NCBI GenBank assembly: GCA_004020645.1
Contig: SAQL01000010.1
Span: 124,001-188,000, forward strand
From: Mesorhizobium sp.
GTDB taxonomy: Bacteria > Pseudomonadota > Alphaproteobacteria > Rhizobiales > Rhizobiaceae
Length of the DNA: 64,000 nucleotides
Direction: 5' to 3'
A model generated the notes under the pieces. The model ran no database searches. It was not told the origin of the DNA and saw only the letters and a program-made list of their open reading frames with translations. The position numbers were made by a program, and so were the translations under genes. Below are positions 8,489-16,710 of this stretch, one piece after another; position 1 is the stretch's first letter, and each line of letters begins with the position of its first letter.

Positions 8489-9403
8489 ATGAAGCTCGGA
8501 CTGCTCACCGCACCGTTTGCCGACACCCCGCTCGGTGAAGTCGCCGACTGGGCAAGCTCTGCCGGCTTCGAGGCGCTGGAGATCGCCTGCTGGCCGAAAT
8601 CCTCAGGCGCTGCCCGGCGCTATGCCGGCACCAGCCATATCGACGCCGCCTCGACCTCGGCCTCGCAGGCGAAGGAAATCGCCGCAGCACTGGCGGAAGA
8701 GAACCTGTCGATCTCGGGCCTCGGCTTCTATCCCAATCCGCTGCATCCCGATGCAGCCCACCGCAAGGCCGTCATCGATCATTTGAAGAAGGTGATCGTG
8801 CTGGCGAGCCATATGGGCGTGCCTGTCGTCAACACCTTCTGCGGCGGCGACGCTGCAAAAACCATCGACGCCAACTGGCAAGAGGCACTCAAACTGTGGC
8901 CCGCCGTCATCGCCCATGCGCGCGACAACGGCGTCAAGCTGGCCTTTGAGAACTGCCCGATGATCTTCAGCTATGACGAGTGGCCGGGCGGCCACAACAT
9001 CGCCTATTCGCCCTATATCTGGCGCCGCATCCTCGAAGCCTGGGGCGGCGATGTCGGCATGAATTTCGACCCGTCGCATCTGGTCTGGCAGATGATCGAC
9101 CAGGCCCGGTTCATCAGGGAATTCGGCCCGTACATGCTGCATGTTCATGCCAAGGACCTGATGATCGATCATGATGGACTTTACGAGCGCGGTATTCTCT
9201 CGGCCGGTATGGGCTGGCAGATGCCGCGCATGCCGGGGCTTGGCGATGTCGCCTGGAATGTGATCTTCTCCGGCCTCTATCGCGTCGGCTACGACGGACC
9301 CATCATCATCGAGCACGAGGACCGGCGGTTTGAGGGGAGCGATGAAAAGGTCAAACGGGGTTTTCTGCTGGCCCGCGACGTGCTGCGCCCCTTCGTGAAA
9401 TGA
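8489..9403 (+). CDS. sugar phosphate isomerase/epimerase (TIM-barrel, AP-endonuclease-2 fold)
   Basis: This encodes 304 residues with the xylose-isomerase-like barrel pattern: MKLGLLTAPFADTPL, GFEALEIACWP, VVNTFCGGD, LAFENCPM (metal-ligand Glu), VGMNFDPSHLVWQ, LHVHAKD and a terminal IIIEHEDRRF (ligand Glu). These fit a divalent-metal isomerase or epimerase acting on a keto sugar or inosose-like compound. The exact substrate is not determinable. It is in the same direction as the SDR and importer genes and lies 46 nt before the binding-protein gene. Confidence 0.82.
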   Translation: MKLGLLTAPFADTPLGEVADWASSAGFEALEIACWPKSSGAARRYAGTSHIDAASTSASQAKEIAAALAEENLSISGLGFYPNPLHPDAAHRKAVIDHLKKVIVLASHMGVPVVNTFCGGDAAKTIDANWQEALKLWPAVIAHARDNGVKLAFENCPMIFSYDEWPGGHNIAYSPYIWRRILEAWGGDVGMNFDPSHLVWQMIDQARFIREFGPYMLHVHAKDLMIDHDGLYERGILSAGMGWQMPRMPGLGDVAWNVIFSGLYRVGYDGPIIIEHEDRRFEGSDEKVKRGFLLARDVLRPFVK

Positions 9404-9449
9404 AAACCCTTTTCGAACTGAACTGAAAACAATGTGGAGGAAGACTGAA

Positions 9450-10484
9450 ATGAAAAAATATCTGGCAATGGTCCCGCTGCTTGCCGGCGCGGCGTTTCTG
9501 GCTTCGGTGGGCGTCTCGTCCGCTGAAGCCAAATACACGATCGGCGTCTCCAACACGGTGCAGGGCAATGGCTGGCGCGAGGAGATGATCTGCGCCATCA
9601 AGGCGCAAGCGCTCGCCTCCGGCGAGGTCACCAAGCTCAACATCGCTCATCGCAACACCGACGCCGCCGGCCAGCTCGAGGACATCCGCAACCTGATCAG
9701 CGCCAAGGTCAACGCCATCGTCGTCAACCCGGCCGATCCGGCCGGTATCCAGTCAGCCCTCGAGGAAGCCACCAAGGCCGGCATCGTCGTCGTCGCCGTC
9801 GACCAGGCGGTCACCGAGCCCTCGGCCTACATCATCTCCAACAACCAGGAGCAGTACGCCTATCTCGGCGCCAAATGGCTGTTCCAGCAGATCGGCGGCA
9901 AGGGCGACGTCGTCTATATGCGCGGCGCCGCCGGCGCCTCGGCCGACAGCGACCGCGACAAGGGCTTCAAGAAAGCGCTCGCCGAATTCCCCGACGTGAA
10001 GGTCGTGCACGAGGTTTTCACCGGCTGGCAGCAGGATCAGGGCAAGCAGCAGATCCTCGACTTCATCGCCACCGGATCGCCGTTCAACGGCATCTGGACC
10101 TCGGGCATCGACAATGTGATCGTCGATGCGCTGGTCGAGTCGCAGACGCCGCTGGTGCCGGTGGTCGGCGCCGACAATGCCGGCTTCGTCGGCCAGCTGA
10201 ACTCGGTCGAAGGCCTTGTCGGCGCGGCGGTGACCAACCCCGGTTCGATCGGCGGCGCCGGCGTGACCTTGGCGCTGCAGATCCTGAACGGCAAGAAACC
10301 GGCGGAGCAGACCGTGCTGGTCGAGCCGCAGCTGTGGGAGAACGTCACCGCGGAGGGCAAGGCCAAGCTGAAAAGCGTAGCCGATCCGTCGCTGAGCCCG
10401 GAATGGCCGGTCTCGATCTCCATTCCGGAGTGGACCACTTACACCAAGGACCAGATCATCGCCTGCAAGGGCCCGGGCGAGTAA
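9450..10484 (+). CDS. sugar ABC transporter periplasmic binding protein (ribose/LacI-like type)
   Basis: The 344-residue periplasmic binding protein has a Sec signal peptide ending near residue 27. The mature sequence shows the type-1 periplasmic-binding fold: YTIGVSNTVQGNGWREEM, VNAIVVNPADPAGIQSALEEA, GIVVVAVDQAV and GIWTSGIDN. It should capture a sugar or polyol for the downstream ATPase and permeases. The ATG at 9450 follows GTGGAGGA; an ATG six codons upstream would displace the signal peptide. It is separated from the ATPase gene by a 180-bp inverted repeat. Confidence 0.88.
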   Translation: MKKYLAMVPLLAGAAFLASVGVSSAEAKYTIGVSNTVQGNGWREEMICAIKAQALASGEVTKLNIAHRNTDAAGQLEDIRNLISAKVNAIVVNPADPAGIQSALEEATKAGIVVVAVDQAVTEPSAYIISNNQEQYAYLGAKWLFQQIGGKGDVVYMRGAAGASADSDRDKGFKKALAEFPDVKVVHEVFTGWQQDQGKQQILDFIATGSPFNGIWTSGIDNVIVDALVESQTPLVPVVGADNAGFVGQLNSVEGLVGAAVTNPGSIGGAGVTLALQILNGKKPAEQTVLVEPQLWENVTAEGKAKLKSVADPSLSPEWPVSISIPEWTTYTKDQIIACKGPGE

Positions 10485-10504
10485 TTCGCTGCTTTGAATT
10501 GGTT

Positions 10505-10684
10505 GGCGCTCTACGGCGCCCCCCTCTGTCCTGCCGGACATCTCCCCCAGGAGGGGGAGATCAGCCGTCACCAAGGCTTTGGCCAATCTTCGGCGTTGCA
10601 AGAAGAGAGCCGGCATCAAAGCTGCCAATCTCCCCCTTGTGGGGGAGATGTCCGGCAGGACAGAGGGGGGCGCCGTAGAGCGCC
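10505..10684. repeat. 180-bp inverted repeat, family A copy 1
   Basis: The left part (GGCGCTCTACGGCGCCCCCC from 10505) is the reverse complement of the right part ending at 10684. The arms continue through CTGTCCTGCCGGACATCTCCC, and each arm has its own small hairpin of C and G runs. Related copies are at 13237-13420, 58237-58410 and 62462-62639. It separates the binding-protein gene from the ATPase gene, where a stable RNA structure could protect the upstream message. Confidence 0.9.
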
Positions 10685-10719
10685 AGCAAGAGAGGTTCTG
10701 GAACGAGAGCAACGCGATC

Positions 10720-12258
10720 TTGACCACCAACCCCCTCCTGGACGCCACCGGCGTCGTGAAGACTTACGGCGCCGTGGTGGCGTTGCGCAACGCGTCGCTG
10801 TCGGTTCTGCCGGGCGAAGTTCACGCCCTGATGGGCGCCAACGGCGCCGGCAAATCGACGCTGGTCAAGATCCTGACGGGCGCCATCCACGCCGATGCCG
10901 GGCATATCCTGATCCGCGGCGAAGCCCGTGACGTACGCTCGCCTGCCGATGCGCGCCGCGCCGGCCTGCTTCCCGTCTATCAGGAACCGTCGCTGATCCC
11001 CGATCTCGACGTCGCCTCCAACCTTCGCCTGACCGACACGCCGGTCGAGCCGTTCTGCGCCTGGGTGCGCGAACTCGGCATTCCCGACCTCGACATACGC
11101 GACACCGCGCGCGACATCCCGCTTGCCGTGCTGCGCGTGCTCGATCTGGCGCGGGCGCTGGCAGTCGAGCCGGACGTTTTGCTGCTCGACGAGATGACCG
11201 CGGCACTGCCGGCAAACCTTGCCGAAAAGGTGCTTGAGGTCGTTCGCCGCCAGGGCGACAGCGGCCGGTCGGTGATCTTCATTTCCCACCGCTTTGTCGA
11301 GATATCGGCGCTTTGCGACCGCGCCACGGTGCTCCGCGACGGCGAAACCGTCGGCGTCGTCGACATCGAGCCGGGCGTCGAGGAGCGCATCGTCGAGATG
11401 ATGCTCGGCGCCAGGATCGAAAAGACGCGCGTGGCGGCGCGCCAGGCGAGCCAGGTCGCGTCGCCTAGGGACAGCCGGCCGCGCCTCGGCGTGGCGAACC
11501 TTCGTGTCGGCACCAAGCTCAACGACGTCTCGTTTGATCTGGCGAACGGCGAGGTCGCGGGCGTGGTCGCGCTTGAGGGCCAAGGCCAGGACGAGCTCTT
11601 CGCCGCCCTCGCCGGCTCCATCCGCCCGTCGGGCGGCACCATCGAAGTGGACGGGAAGCCGGTGAAATTCGCGCATCCAGCGGATGCGATCCGCGCCGGC
11701 ATCGCCTATGTGCCCGGCGACCGCACCGAAGCTTTGACCATGCAACGCTCGGTGCGCGAAAACATCGCGCTCCCATTTAGCGCCGCCCTGCGCAACTGGG
11801 GACCGATCAACATGGCGCAGGAACGCTCAAGCGTCGTCAGTGCGATCGAGCGTCTGCAGATCGACACGCGCGCCCAGCGCGAGGTGCAGCGCCTGTCCGG
11901 CGGCAACCAGCAGAAGGTGACGATCGCCCGCTGGATCGCCGCTGAAGCACAGACCATCCTCTGCTTCGACCCGACGCGCGGCATCGATGTCGGCACCAAG
12001 CAGGAGATCTACAAGCTGCTGCGCGAACTCGCCGACCAGGGCAAGTCGGTGCTGTTTTATACATCCGAGCTCGAGGAGGTGCAGCGTGTCTGCGATCGCG
12101 TTATCGTCATTTTTGGGGGGCGCGTCGTCGACGTCTTCCCCGTCGAACTCGCCGACGAGCCGGCGCTGATGCGCGCCGCCTACGGCTTGCCGCGCGGCGC
12201 CAAGGAGGACGTCGGCATCCTTGCCGATATCCACTCGAGCCCGGTGGCGAAACCTTGA
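10720..12258 (+). CDS. sugar ABC transporter ATP-binding protein (two ABC domains)
   Basis: This encodes 512 residues with two fused ABC domains, as in RbsA/MglA proteins. Domain 1 has Walker A GANGAGKST (39-47) and Walker B VLLLDEMTAAL. Its signature region reads IPLAVLRVLDLARAL instead of an LSGGQ-like sequence, and the helical region before it is short. Domain 2 has a degenerate Walker A, LSGGNQQKV near 392 and ILCFDPTRGIDV. The TTG at 10720 is inferred as the start because the only upstream in-frame ATG would translate the inverted repeat. The stop overlaps the next gene (TTGA). Confidence 0.85.
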   Translation: MTTNPLLDATGVVKTYGAVVALRNASLSVLPGEVHALMGANGAGKSTLVKILTGAIHADAGHILIRGEARDVRSPADARRAGLLPVYQEPSLIPDLDVASNLRLTDTPVEPFCAWVRELGIPDLDIRDTARDIPLAVLRVLDLARALAVEPDVLLLDEMTAALPANLAEKVLEVVRRQGDSGRSVIFISHRFVEISALCDRATVLRDGETVGVVDIEPGVEERIVEMMLGARIEKTRVAARQASQVASPRDSRPRLGVANLRVGTKLNDVSFDLANGEVAGVVALEGQGQDELFAALAGSIRPSGGTIEVDGKPVKFAHPADAIRAGIAYVPGDRTEALTMQRSVRENIALPFSAALRNWGPINMAQERSSVVSAIERLQIDTRAQREVQRLSGGNQQKVTIARWIAAEAQTILCFDPTRGIDVGTKQEIYKLLRELADQGKSVLFYTSELEEVQRVCDRVIVIFGGRVVDVFPVELADEPALMRAAYGLPRGAKEDVGILADIHSSPVAKP

Positions 12259-13226
12259 CCCGCCTCGTCCGTCGCCAGGGCTGGGTCGCCGGCCTGCTTG
12301 TCCTGTTCGTGGTCCTGTTGGTGATCACCAGGCTCATCCAGCCGGGCTATGGCAGCGGCGATTTCGGCTCGCTGGTGCGCGCGGTGCTGCCTTACGCCTT
12401 TGCCGTGGCCGCCCAGACGATTGTCGTCATCGCCGGCGGCATCGATCTTTCCGTCGGCGCCATGATGGCGCTGACCAGTGTCACCGCCGCCTCGATGATG
12501 GACGGCGCCAGCGAGGAATACGCGCTTTTCGTCGTGCCGTTCGTGCTGGCCATGGGACTGGTGCTGGGCGCCGTCAACGGCATGCTGATCGTCGTCACCC
12601 GCGTGCCCGATATCGTCGTCACGCTGGCCACCCTGTTCGTCCTGCAGGGCGCCGCGCTGCTGGTCCTCGGTGCGCCCGGCGGCGCGGTCGCCGAATGGCT
12701 GAGGGCGACCATCGTCGGCACCCTCCCGATCCCGGGGCTGCCCGGGATCTCCGCCTGGATACCGAAGGCGCTGGTGCTCCTCGTCGTCTGCCTCTGCATC
12801 ATCTGGATACCCCTCAAGCGCTCAAAACTTGGCCTGTCGATCTACGCCATCGGCAGCAGCGAGCTCGCGGCATTTCGCAGCGGCGTGCCTGTCGCGCGCA
12901 CCAGGATCATCGCCTATGCCCTGTCGGGGCTTTTCGCTGCCATGGGCGGGCTGGCGCTGACCATGAGCACAGGCATCGGCGCCCCTATTCCCGGCCCCTA
13001 TCTTCTTGCCAGCGTGGCGGCGGTCGTGCTCGGTGGCGTCGCCCTAGGCGGCGGCAAGGGCGGACTGCTCGGCCCGATCGTCGCGGTCTTCGTGCTGCGG
13101 CTGGTGCGCACCGACCTGACGCTCCTGGCCATCGATCCCAACGTCACCGCAATCATCGAGGGCGCGATCATGGTCGCCGTCGTCATGTTCGGCGCCTTCA
13201 TCACCATGCGGAGCCGGCAATCATGA
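12255..13226 (+). CDS. sugar ABC transporter permease (BPD_transp_2 type), first
   Basis: This is a 323-residue polytopic inner-membrane protein of the RbsC type, with about 8-10 hydrophobic segments. The family signature AGGIDLSVGAMMAL is near residue 57, and GGVALGGGKGG lies before the last helices. The TTG start overlaps the ATPase stop by 4 nt. It pairs with the second permease downstream, probably as a heterodimeric channel. The last codons lie just before the next inverted repeat. Confidence 0.88.
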   Translation: MTRLVRRQGWVAGLLVLFVVLLVITRLIQPGYGSGDFGSLVRAVLPYAFAVAAQTIVVIAGGIDLSVGAMMALTSVTAASMMDGASEEYALFVVPFVLAMGLVLGAVNGMLIVVTRVPDIVVTLATLFVLQGAALLVLGAPGGAVAEWLRATIVGTLPIPGLPGISAWIPKALVLLVVCLCIIWIPLKRSKLGLSIYAIGSSELAAFRSGVPVARTRIIAYALSGLFAAMGGLALTMSTGIGAPIPGPYLLASVAAVVLGGVALGGGKGGLLGPIVAVFVLRLVRTDLTLLAIDPNVTAIIEGAIMVAVVMFGAFITMRSRQS

Positions 13227-13236
13227 GAGTGACGGT

Positions 13237-13420
13237 TGGCGCTCCACGGCGCCCCCCTCTGTCCTGCCGGACATCTCCCCCACGGGTGGGGAGATTGGAT
13301 GTCGCCACCGATTTCGCCAATTTCCAATATTGCAACAAGAACGCCAGCGATGAAGCTGCCAATCTCCCCCCAAGTGGGGGAGATGTCCGGCAGGACAGAG
13401 GGGGGCGCCGTGGAGCGCCA
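13237..13420. repeat. 184-bp inverted repeat, family A copy 2
   Basis: The termini TGGCGCTCCA (13237-13246) and TGGAGCGCCA (13411-13420) are exact reverse complements. The interior has the same CCCCCCTCTGTCCTGCCGG and CATCTCCCCC blocks as the other family A copies. It lies between the two permease genes of one transporter, an unusual place for a structure that could interrupt transcription. Confidence 0.9.
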
Positions 13421-13470
13421 TCCTCTCCCGGCAACCGGACCATCGCGCAAAACCCATCGCGAGCAACGTC

Positions 13471-14457
13471 ATGAGCACAACCGCGATCACACCCCAGCCT
13501 ACCCCCTTCGGCCGCCGCCTCAAGCGGTTCATGGCCGACCGTCCGCTGATCCCGCTGATCATCCTGCTCGTCATGCTGGTGGTGGTGCTGCAGATCCTGC
13601 GCCCCGGCATCGTCAACGAGCGATGGCTCGCCAACACCGTCAAGTTCGCCATCCCGCTGGCAATTCTTGCCGGCTGCCAGACCATGACCATGCTGACCGG
13701 CGGCATCGATCTGTCGGTCGGAACCGTGGCGACGATGAGCGCTTTCATCATGGCGACTCAGGTCGTCCATCATGACCCGGCGGTGGCGATTCTCATCGCC
13801 TTGGTGCCGGCGGTGCTCATCGGCCTGGTCAACGGCATCGGCGTCGGCGTCTTTCGTGTGCACCCGCTGATCATGACGCTCGGCACCAGTCTGATCGGCA
13901 CCGGCTGCCTCCAGGTCTACCAGCGCACCGTCATCGCTTCGGGCGCCAAGATTCCGCCCTTCCTGGCCTGGCTGGGCACCGGCCTCACCTATGGCGTGCC
14001 CAATGCGCTGCTGTTGTTCGTGCCCATCGCCGTCCTCATCGTCTTCACCTTGCGCCGCACCGGCTTTGGCCGTTTGCTTTACGCCGTCGGCGACAATGAA
14101 GGGGCGGCACGCCTGTCAGGCGTCCGCTACTGGCAGGTGATCACCGCGCTCTATGTCATATCGAGCGTGCTCGCCGGCATCACCGGGCTGCTCTATATCG
14201 GCCTGATCAAGGCGCCGTCGCTGTCGCTCGCCGAACCGCTGGTGCTGCCTTCGGTGGCGGCCGCCGTGATCGGCGGTACCTCGATCTTCGGCGGCCGCGG
14301 CGGCTACACCGGCACGATCATCGGGGCGCTGATCCTCACCGTGCTGACGACGCTGCTGACCATCCTGCAAATGCCCGAAGGCGCGCGGCGGATACTGTTT
14401 GGGCTTATCGTGCTGTTCGTGACTGCGGCGTATTTGCGGATCATTGAGGATCGGTAG
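13471..14457 (+). CDS. sugar ABC transporter permease (BPD_transp_2 type), second
   Basis: This is a 328-residue polytopic permease with the family motif TGGIDLSVGTVATM near residue 75 and GGTSIFGGRGGYTG before the C-terminal helices. It completes the importer (binding protein, ATPase, two permeases). It begins 50 nt after the inverted repeat, with no clear strong ribosome-binding site. No further transporter gene follows; the next 535 nt hold no recognisable gene. Confidence 0.88.
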   Translation: MSTTAITPQPTPFGRRLKRFMADRPLIPLIILLVMLVVVLQILRPGIVNERWLANTVKFAIPLAILAGCQTMTMLTGGIDLSVGTVATMSAFIMATQVVHHDPAVAILIALVPAVLIGLVNGIGVGVFRVHPLIMTLGTSLIGTGCLQVYQRTVIASGAKIPPFLAWLGTGLTYGVPNALLLFVPIAVLIVFTLRRTGFGRLLYAVGDNEGAARLSGVRYWQVITALYVISSVLAGITGLLYIGLIKAPSLSLAEPLVLPSVAAAVIGGTSIFGGRGGYTGTIIGALILTVLTTLLTILQMPEGARRILFGLIVLFVTAAYLRIIEDR

Positions 14458-14992
14458 GGGTGCTGAGGCGAGCAGTTGCTTTGACCCGAAGCAGACTCTC
14501 GCAAACGGAGCCGCGCATGATAGCTTTGGTCAGCATCTCGGCCGCTAAGATCAGCTTTGCCACCGCCTGGAAGGGGACAGAGCCGGCGACTACTCTGGTC
14601 GCGGTTGCGCTATTTCCGGACCAACATCGAGGCGACCCTGTCGGTCGCCTCTCCGACTCGTTGGCCGACCTTCGTGTCGCTTCGCTGCAAGGACCGCACA
14701 GGGGTTAGCGGTTCGACGTCGCTGCGGGCGAACATAGTAGAACGGGGTCGCCAGATCATTATCAAAAGATCTGACCGTCATTGAGCTTTCCTGAAAGGCA
14801 AAGGCCGCTTGGACGTGGGTGCGGGAAACCCATCAAAAGCGTCGCGCTTCTCGGGGCCATTCCCGGCTGCGGCTGATGAGGCGCCGCGCCCTGGACATAT
14901 TCTCGACGGAAAAACGCCTCGAAGCGCCCGGGAACCGACCGATTGGGAACAATCTTACCTGTTTCAAGGTTGAGGATGCACAAGGGACTGCT
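14458..14992. other. 535-bp intergenic stretch without recognised genes
   Basis: Short open frames occur on both strands, but none has a ribosome-binding site with a start codon or any family resemblance. The last 100 bp should hold the promoter of the OmpA gene. I see no transposon ends, RNA gene or clear terminator hairpin. Confidence 0.5.
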
Positions 14993-16600
14993 ATGCGGAA
15001 TCATGTCCAGATGAAACGCCATTTTCGGATTGTTGTGTGTGCCACGGTCGGCATCACATTGACACCTGCTCCGCTTCCCGCACTTTCGCGCGACGCCCAG
15101 CCGCGCGCCGCACCCCTCATTCTGGCCCAAGCCCAGTTGCCTGAAGAGGAAGAACTGCTGCGCAGGAAGAAAAGAGAGGGGGCCAAACGCGACGAGCAGC
15201 GGGCTCCCCGGGCAGAAAGGCCGGCGCAGCGCGAGCGGGCCGAGCGGCCTGCGGCGCGGGAGCGCGAAGCCGTCAGACGGCGTGCCGCCGAACCCGAGCC
15301 CGCCATCACCGAGGAGCGCCAGAAGCGGCGCAAGGAGCGCGAAGCCGTCAAACGGCGTGCCGCTGAACCCGAGCCCGCGATCACCGAGGAGCGCGTGAAG
15401 CGGCGCAAGGAGCGCGAGGCCGCCAGACAGCGTGCCGCCGAACCCGAGCCGGCGATCACCGAGGAACGCCTGAAGCGGCGCAAGGAGCGCGAAGCGGCGA
15501 TACGTCGTCCCGAAAACGCAGCAAGGCTCTTCGACAGCGCCAAGGAAAAGCCGCTGAGGCGCAGGCCGGGCGGCGCCGAGCCGGACCAGCCCGCTCGGGC
15601 CAGGGCCGAGCGGCTGCCCGAAAGCGACGCCGCGGCGCAGGCGCGAGCCTCGACAGATCCAGTGCAAATCGGCTCCGTCATCTCCGAGAAAGGCCGCCGC
15701 ATCGAACGCCCGCGCAGGGAGCGTCCCGAGGTTCCGGAGGGCGCGGAACTCGTGCGCGAGGTCAACAACCGCTTCATCTTCCGGACCAACAACACCTATT
15801 TCATCGAGCGGCCCCGCGAGGAGCGCTTCATCATCGACGCGCGCGAGGTCTACTACGAGGAACTGCCGCGCAGCCGGCAGCGCGAGGTTGTGGTCCGTCC
15901 CGACGGGACGCGGATCGTCACGATCCGCAACCGCTGGGGAGACGTCGTTCGCCGCGTGAAGATCCTGCCCGACGATCGCGAGATCGTCCTCGTCTATGTC
16001 GAAGACGACTATTACGACGAGGTGCTGGAATGGCGCGATCCAGGCCTCGACCTGCCGCCGCTCGACCTCGACATTCCGGTTCGCGACTACATACTGGACG
16101 CGGAATGGGTTGAGGACCCCGGGGACTACTATACGTTCCTCGACCAGCCGCCGGTCGAGCAGGTGGAGCGCACCTACTCGCTTGACGAGGTCCGGCGTTC
16201 GGCGCGAATCCGCGACAAGGTCAGGCGCATCGATCTCGACATCATCAATTTCGAGTTCGGCTCGGCCCAGATCCCGGAGAGCGAGATCGGCAAGCTCGAA
16301 GGCGTCGCCGGGGCCATGCAGCGCCTGCTCAAGGAGAACCCGGGCGAGACCTTCCTGATCGAGGGCCACACCGATGCGGTCGGGGCGGAGGTGGCGAACC
16401 TGGCGCTGTCGGACCAGCGGGCCGAGGCGGTGGCGACTGCGCTGACCAACGTCTTCGACATCCCGCCCGAGAACATGGAGACGCAGGGCTATGGCGAGCA
16501 GTACCTGAAGGTTGAAACCCAGGAGCCCGAGCGCGAGAACCGGCGCGTCGCGATCCGCCGCATCACGCCGCTGGTCGCACCCGTGGCGAGCTCCGAATAG
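14993..16600 (+). CDS. OmpA family protein with Arg/Glu-rich tandem repeats
   Basis: This encodes 535 residues. A signal peptide-like start (MKRHFRIVVCATVGITL from residue 7) is followed by a highly charged Arg/Glu-rich region with three 25-residue repeats (unit core AAEPEPAITEER). A middle region is rich in Arg, Asp and Tyr. The C-terminal OmpA-like peptidoglycan-binding domain spans about 414-530, with NFEFGSAQIPESEIGKL and FLIEGHTDAVG. It is probably a periplasmic or outer-membrane-associated protein bound to peptidoglycan. The ATG at 14993 follows AAGGGA; a GTG 58 codons upstream adds no signal sequence. Confidence 0.82.
   Translation: MRNHVQMKRHFRIVVCATVGITLTPAPLPALSRDAQPRAAPLILAQAQLPEEEELLRRKKREGAKRDEQRAPRAERPAQRERAERPAAREREAVRRRAAEPEPAITEERQKRRKEREAVKRRAAEPEPAITEERVKRRKEREAARQRAAEPEPAITEERLKRRKEREAAIRRPENAARLFDSAKEKPLRRRPGGAEPDQPARARAERLPESDAAAQARASTDPVQIGSVISEKGRRIERPRRERPEVPEGAELVREVNNRFIFRTNNTYFIERPREERFIIDAREVYYEELPRSRQREVVVRPDGTRIVTIRNRWGDVVRRVKILPDDREIVLVYVEDDYYDEVLEWRDPGLDLPPLDLDIPVRDYILDAEWVEDPGDYYTFLDQPPVEQVERTYSLDEVRRSARIRDKVRRIDLDIINFEFGSAQIPESEIGKLEGVAGAMQRLLKENPGETFLIEGHTDAVGAEVANLALSDQRAEAVATALTNVFDIPPENMETQGYGEQYLKVETQEPERENRRVAIRRITPLVAPVASSE
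15266..15490 (+). repeat. 75-bp tandem repeat inside the OmpA gene (three units)
   Basis: Near-identical units start at 15266, 15341 and 15416, and a fourth diverging start is at 15491. The spacing is exactly 75 nt, so the repeat adds 25 residues per unit without shifting frame. Each unit encodes REAV-x-RRAAEPEPAITEER followed by a basic segment. Copy number could vary between strains by slippage or recombination. Confidence 0.9.
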
Positions 16601-16710
16601 GCCCCACCCTTGTTTTGAGCCGGCCGGGTAGGTAGCGCCAGGCTCACCATTGCAAGGGTCAAGTGCGGAGGTGATCTGGTCGATGGCGCCCCCGCTAGCA
16701 GTGAAGAACT

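Noticed and set aside
8248..8526. Minus-strand frame over the dehydrogenase remnant
   Set aside because: It crosses the start of the isomerase gene and shows no family pattern; the remnant homology is on the plus strand.
10579..10719. N-terminal extension of the sugar ABC ATPase from an upstream ATG
   Set aside because: The extension would be the translation of the inverted repeat (GEMSGRTEGGAVERQ), which appears identically at other repeat copies, so it is not part of the protein.
15266..15490. Regular repeats as a CRISPR array
   Set aside because: The units are contiguous 75-bp coding repeats without spacers and stay in frame.
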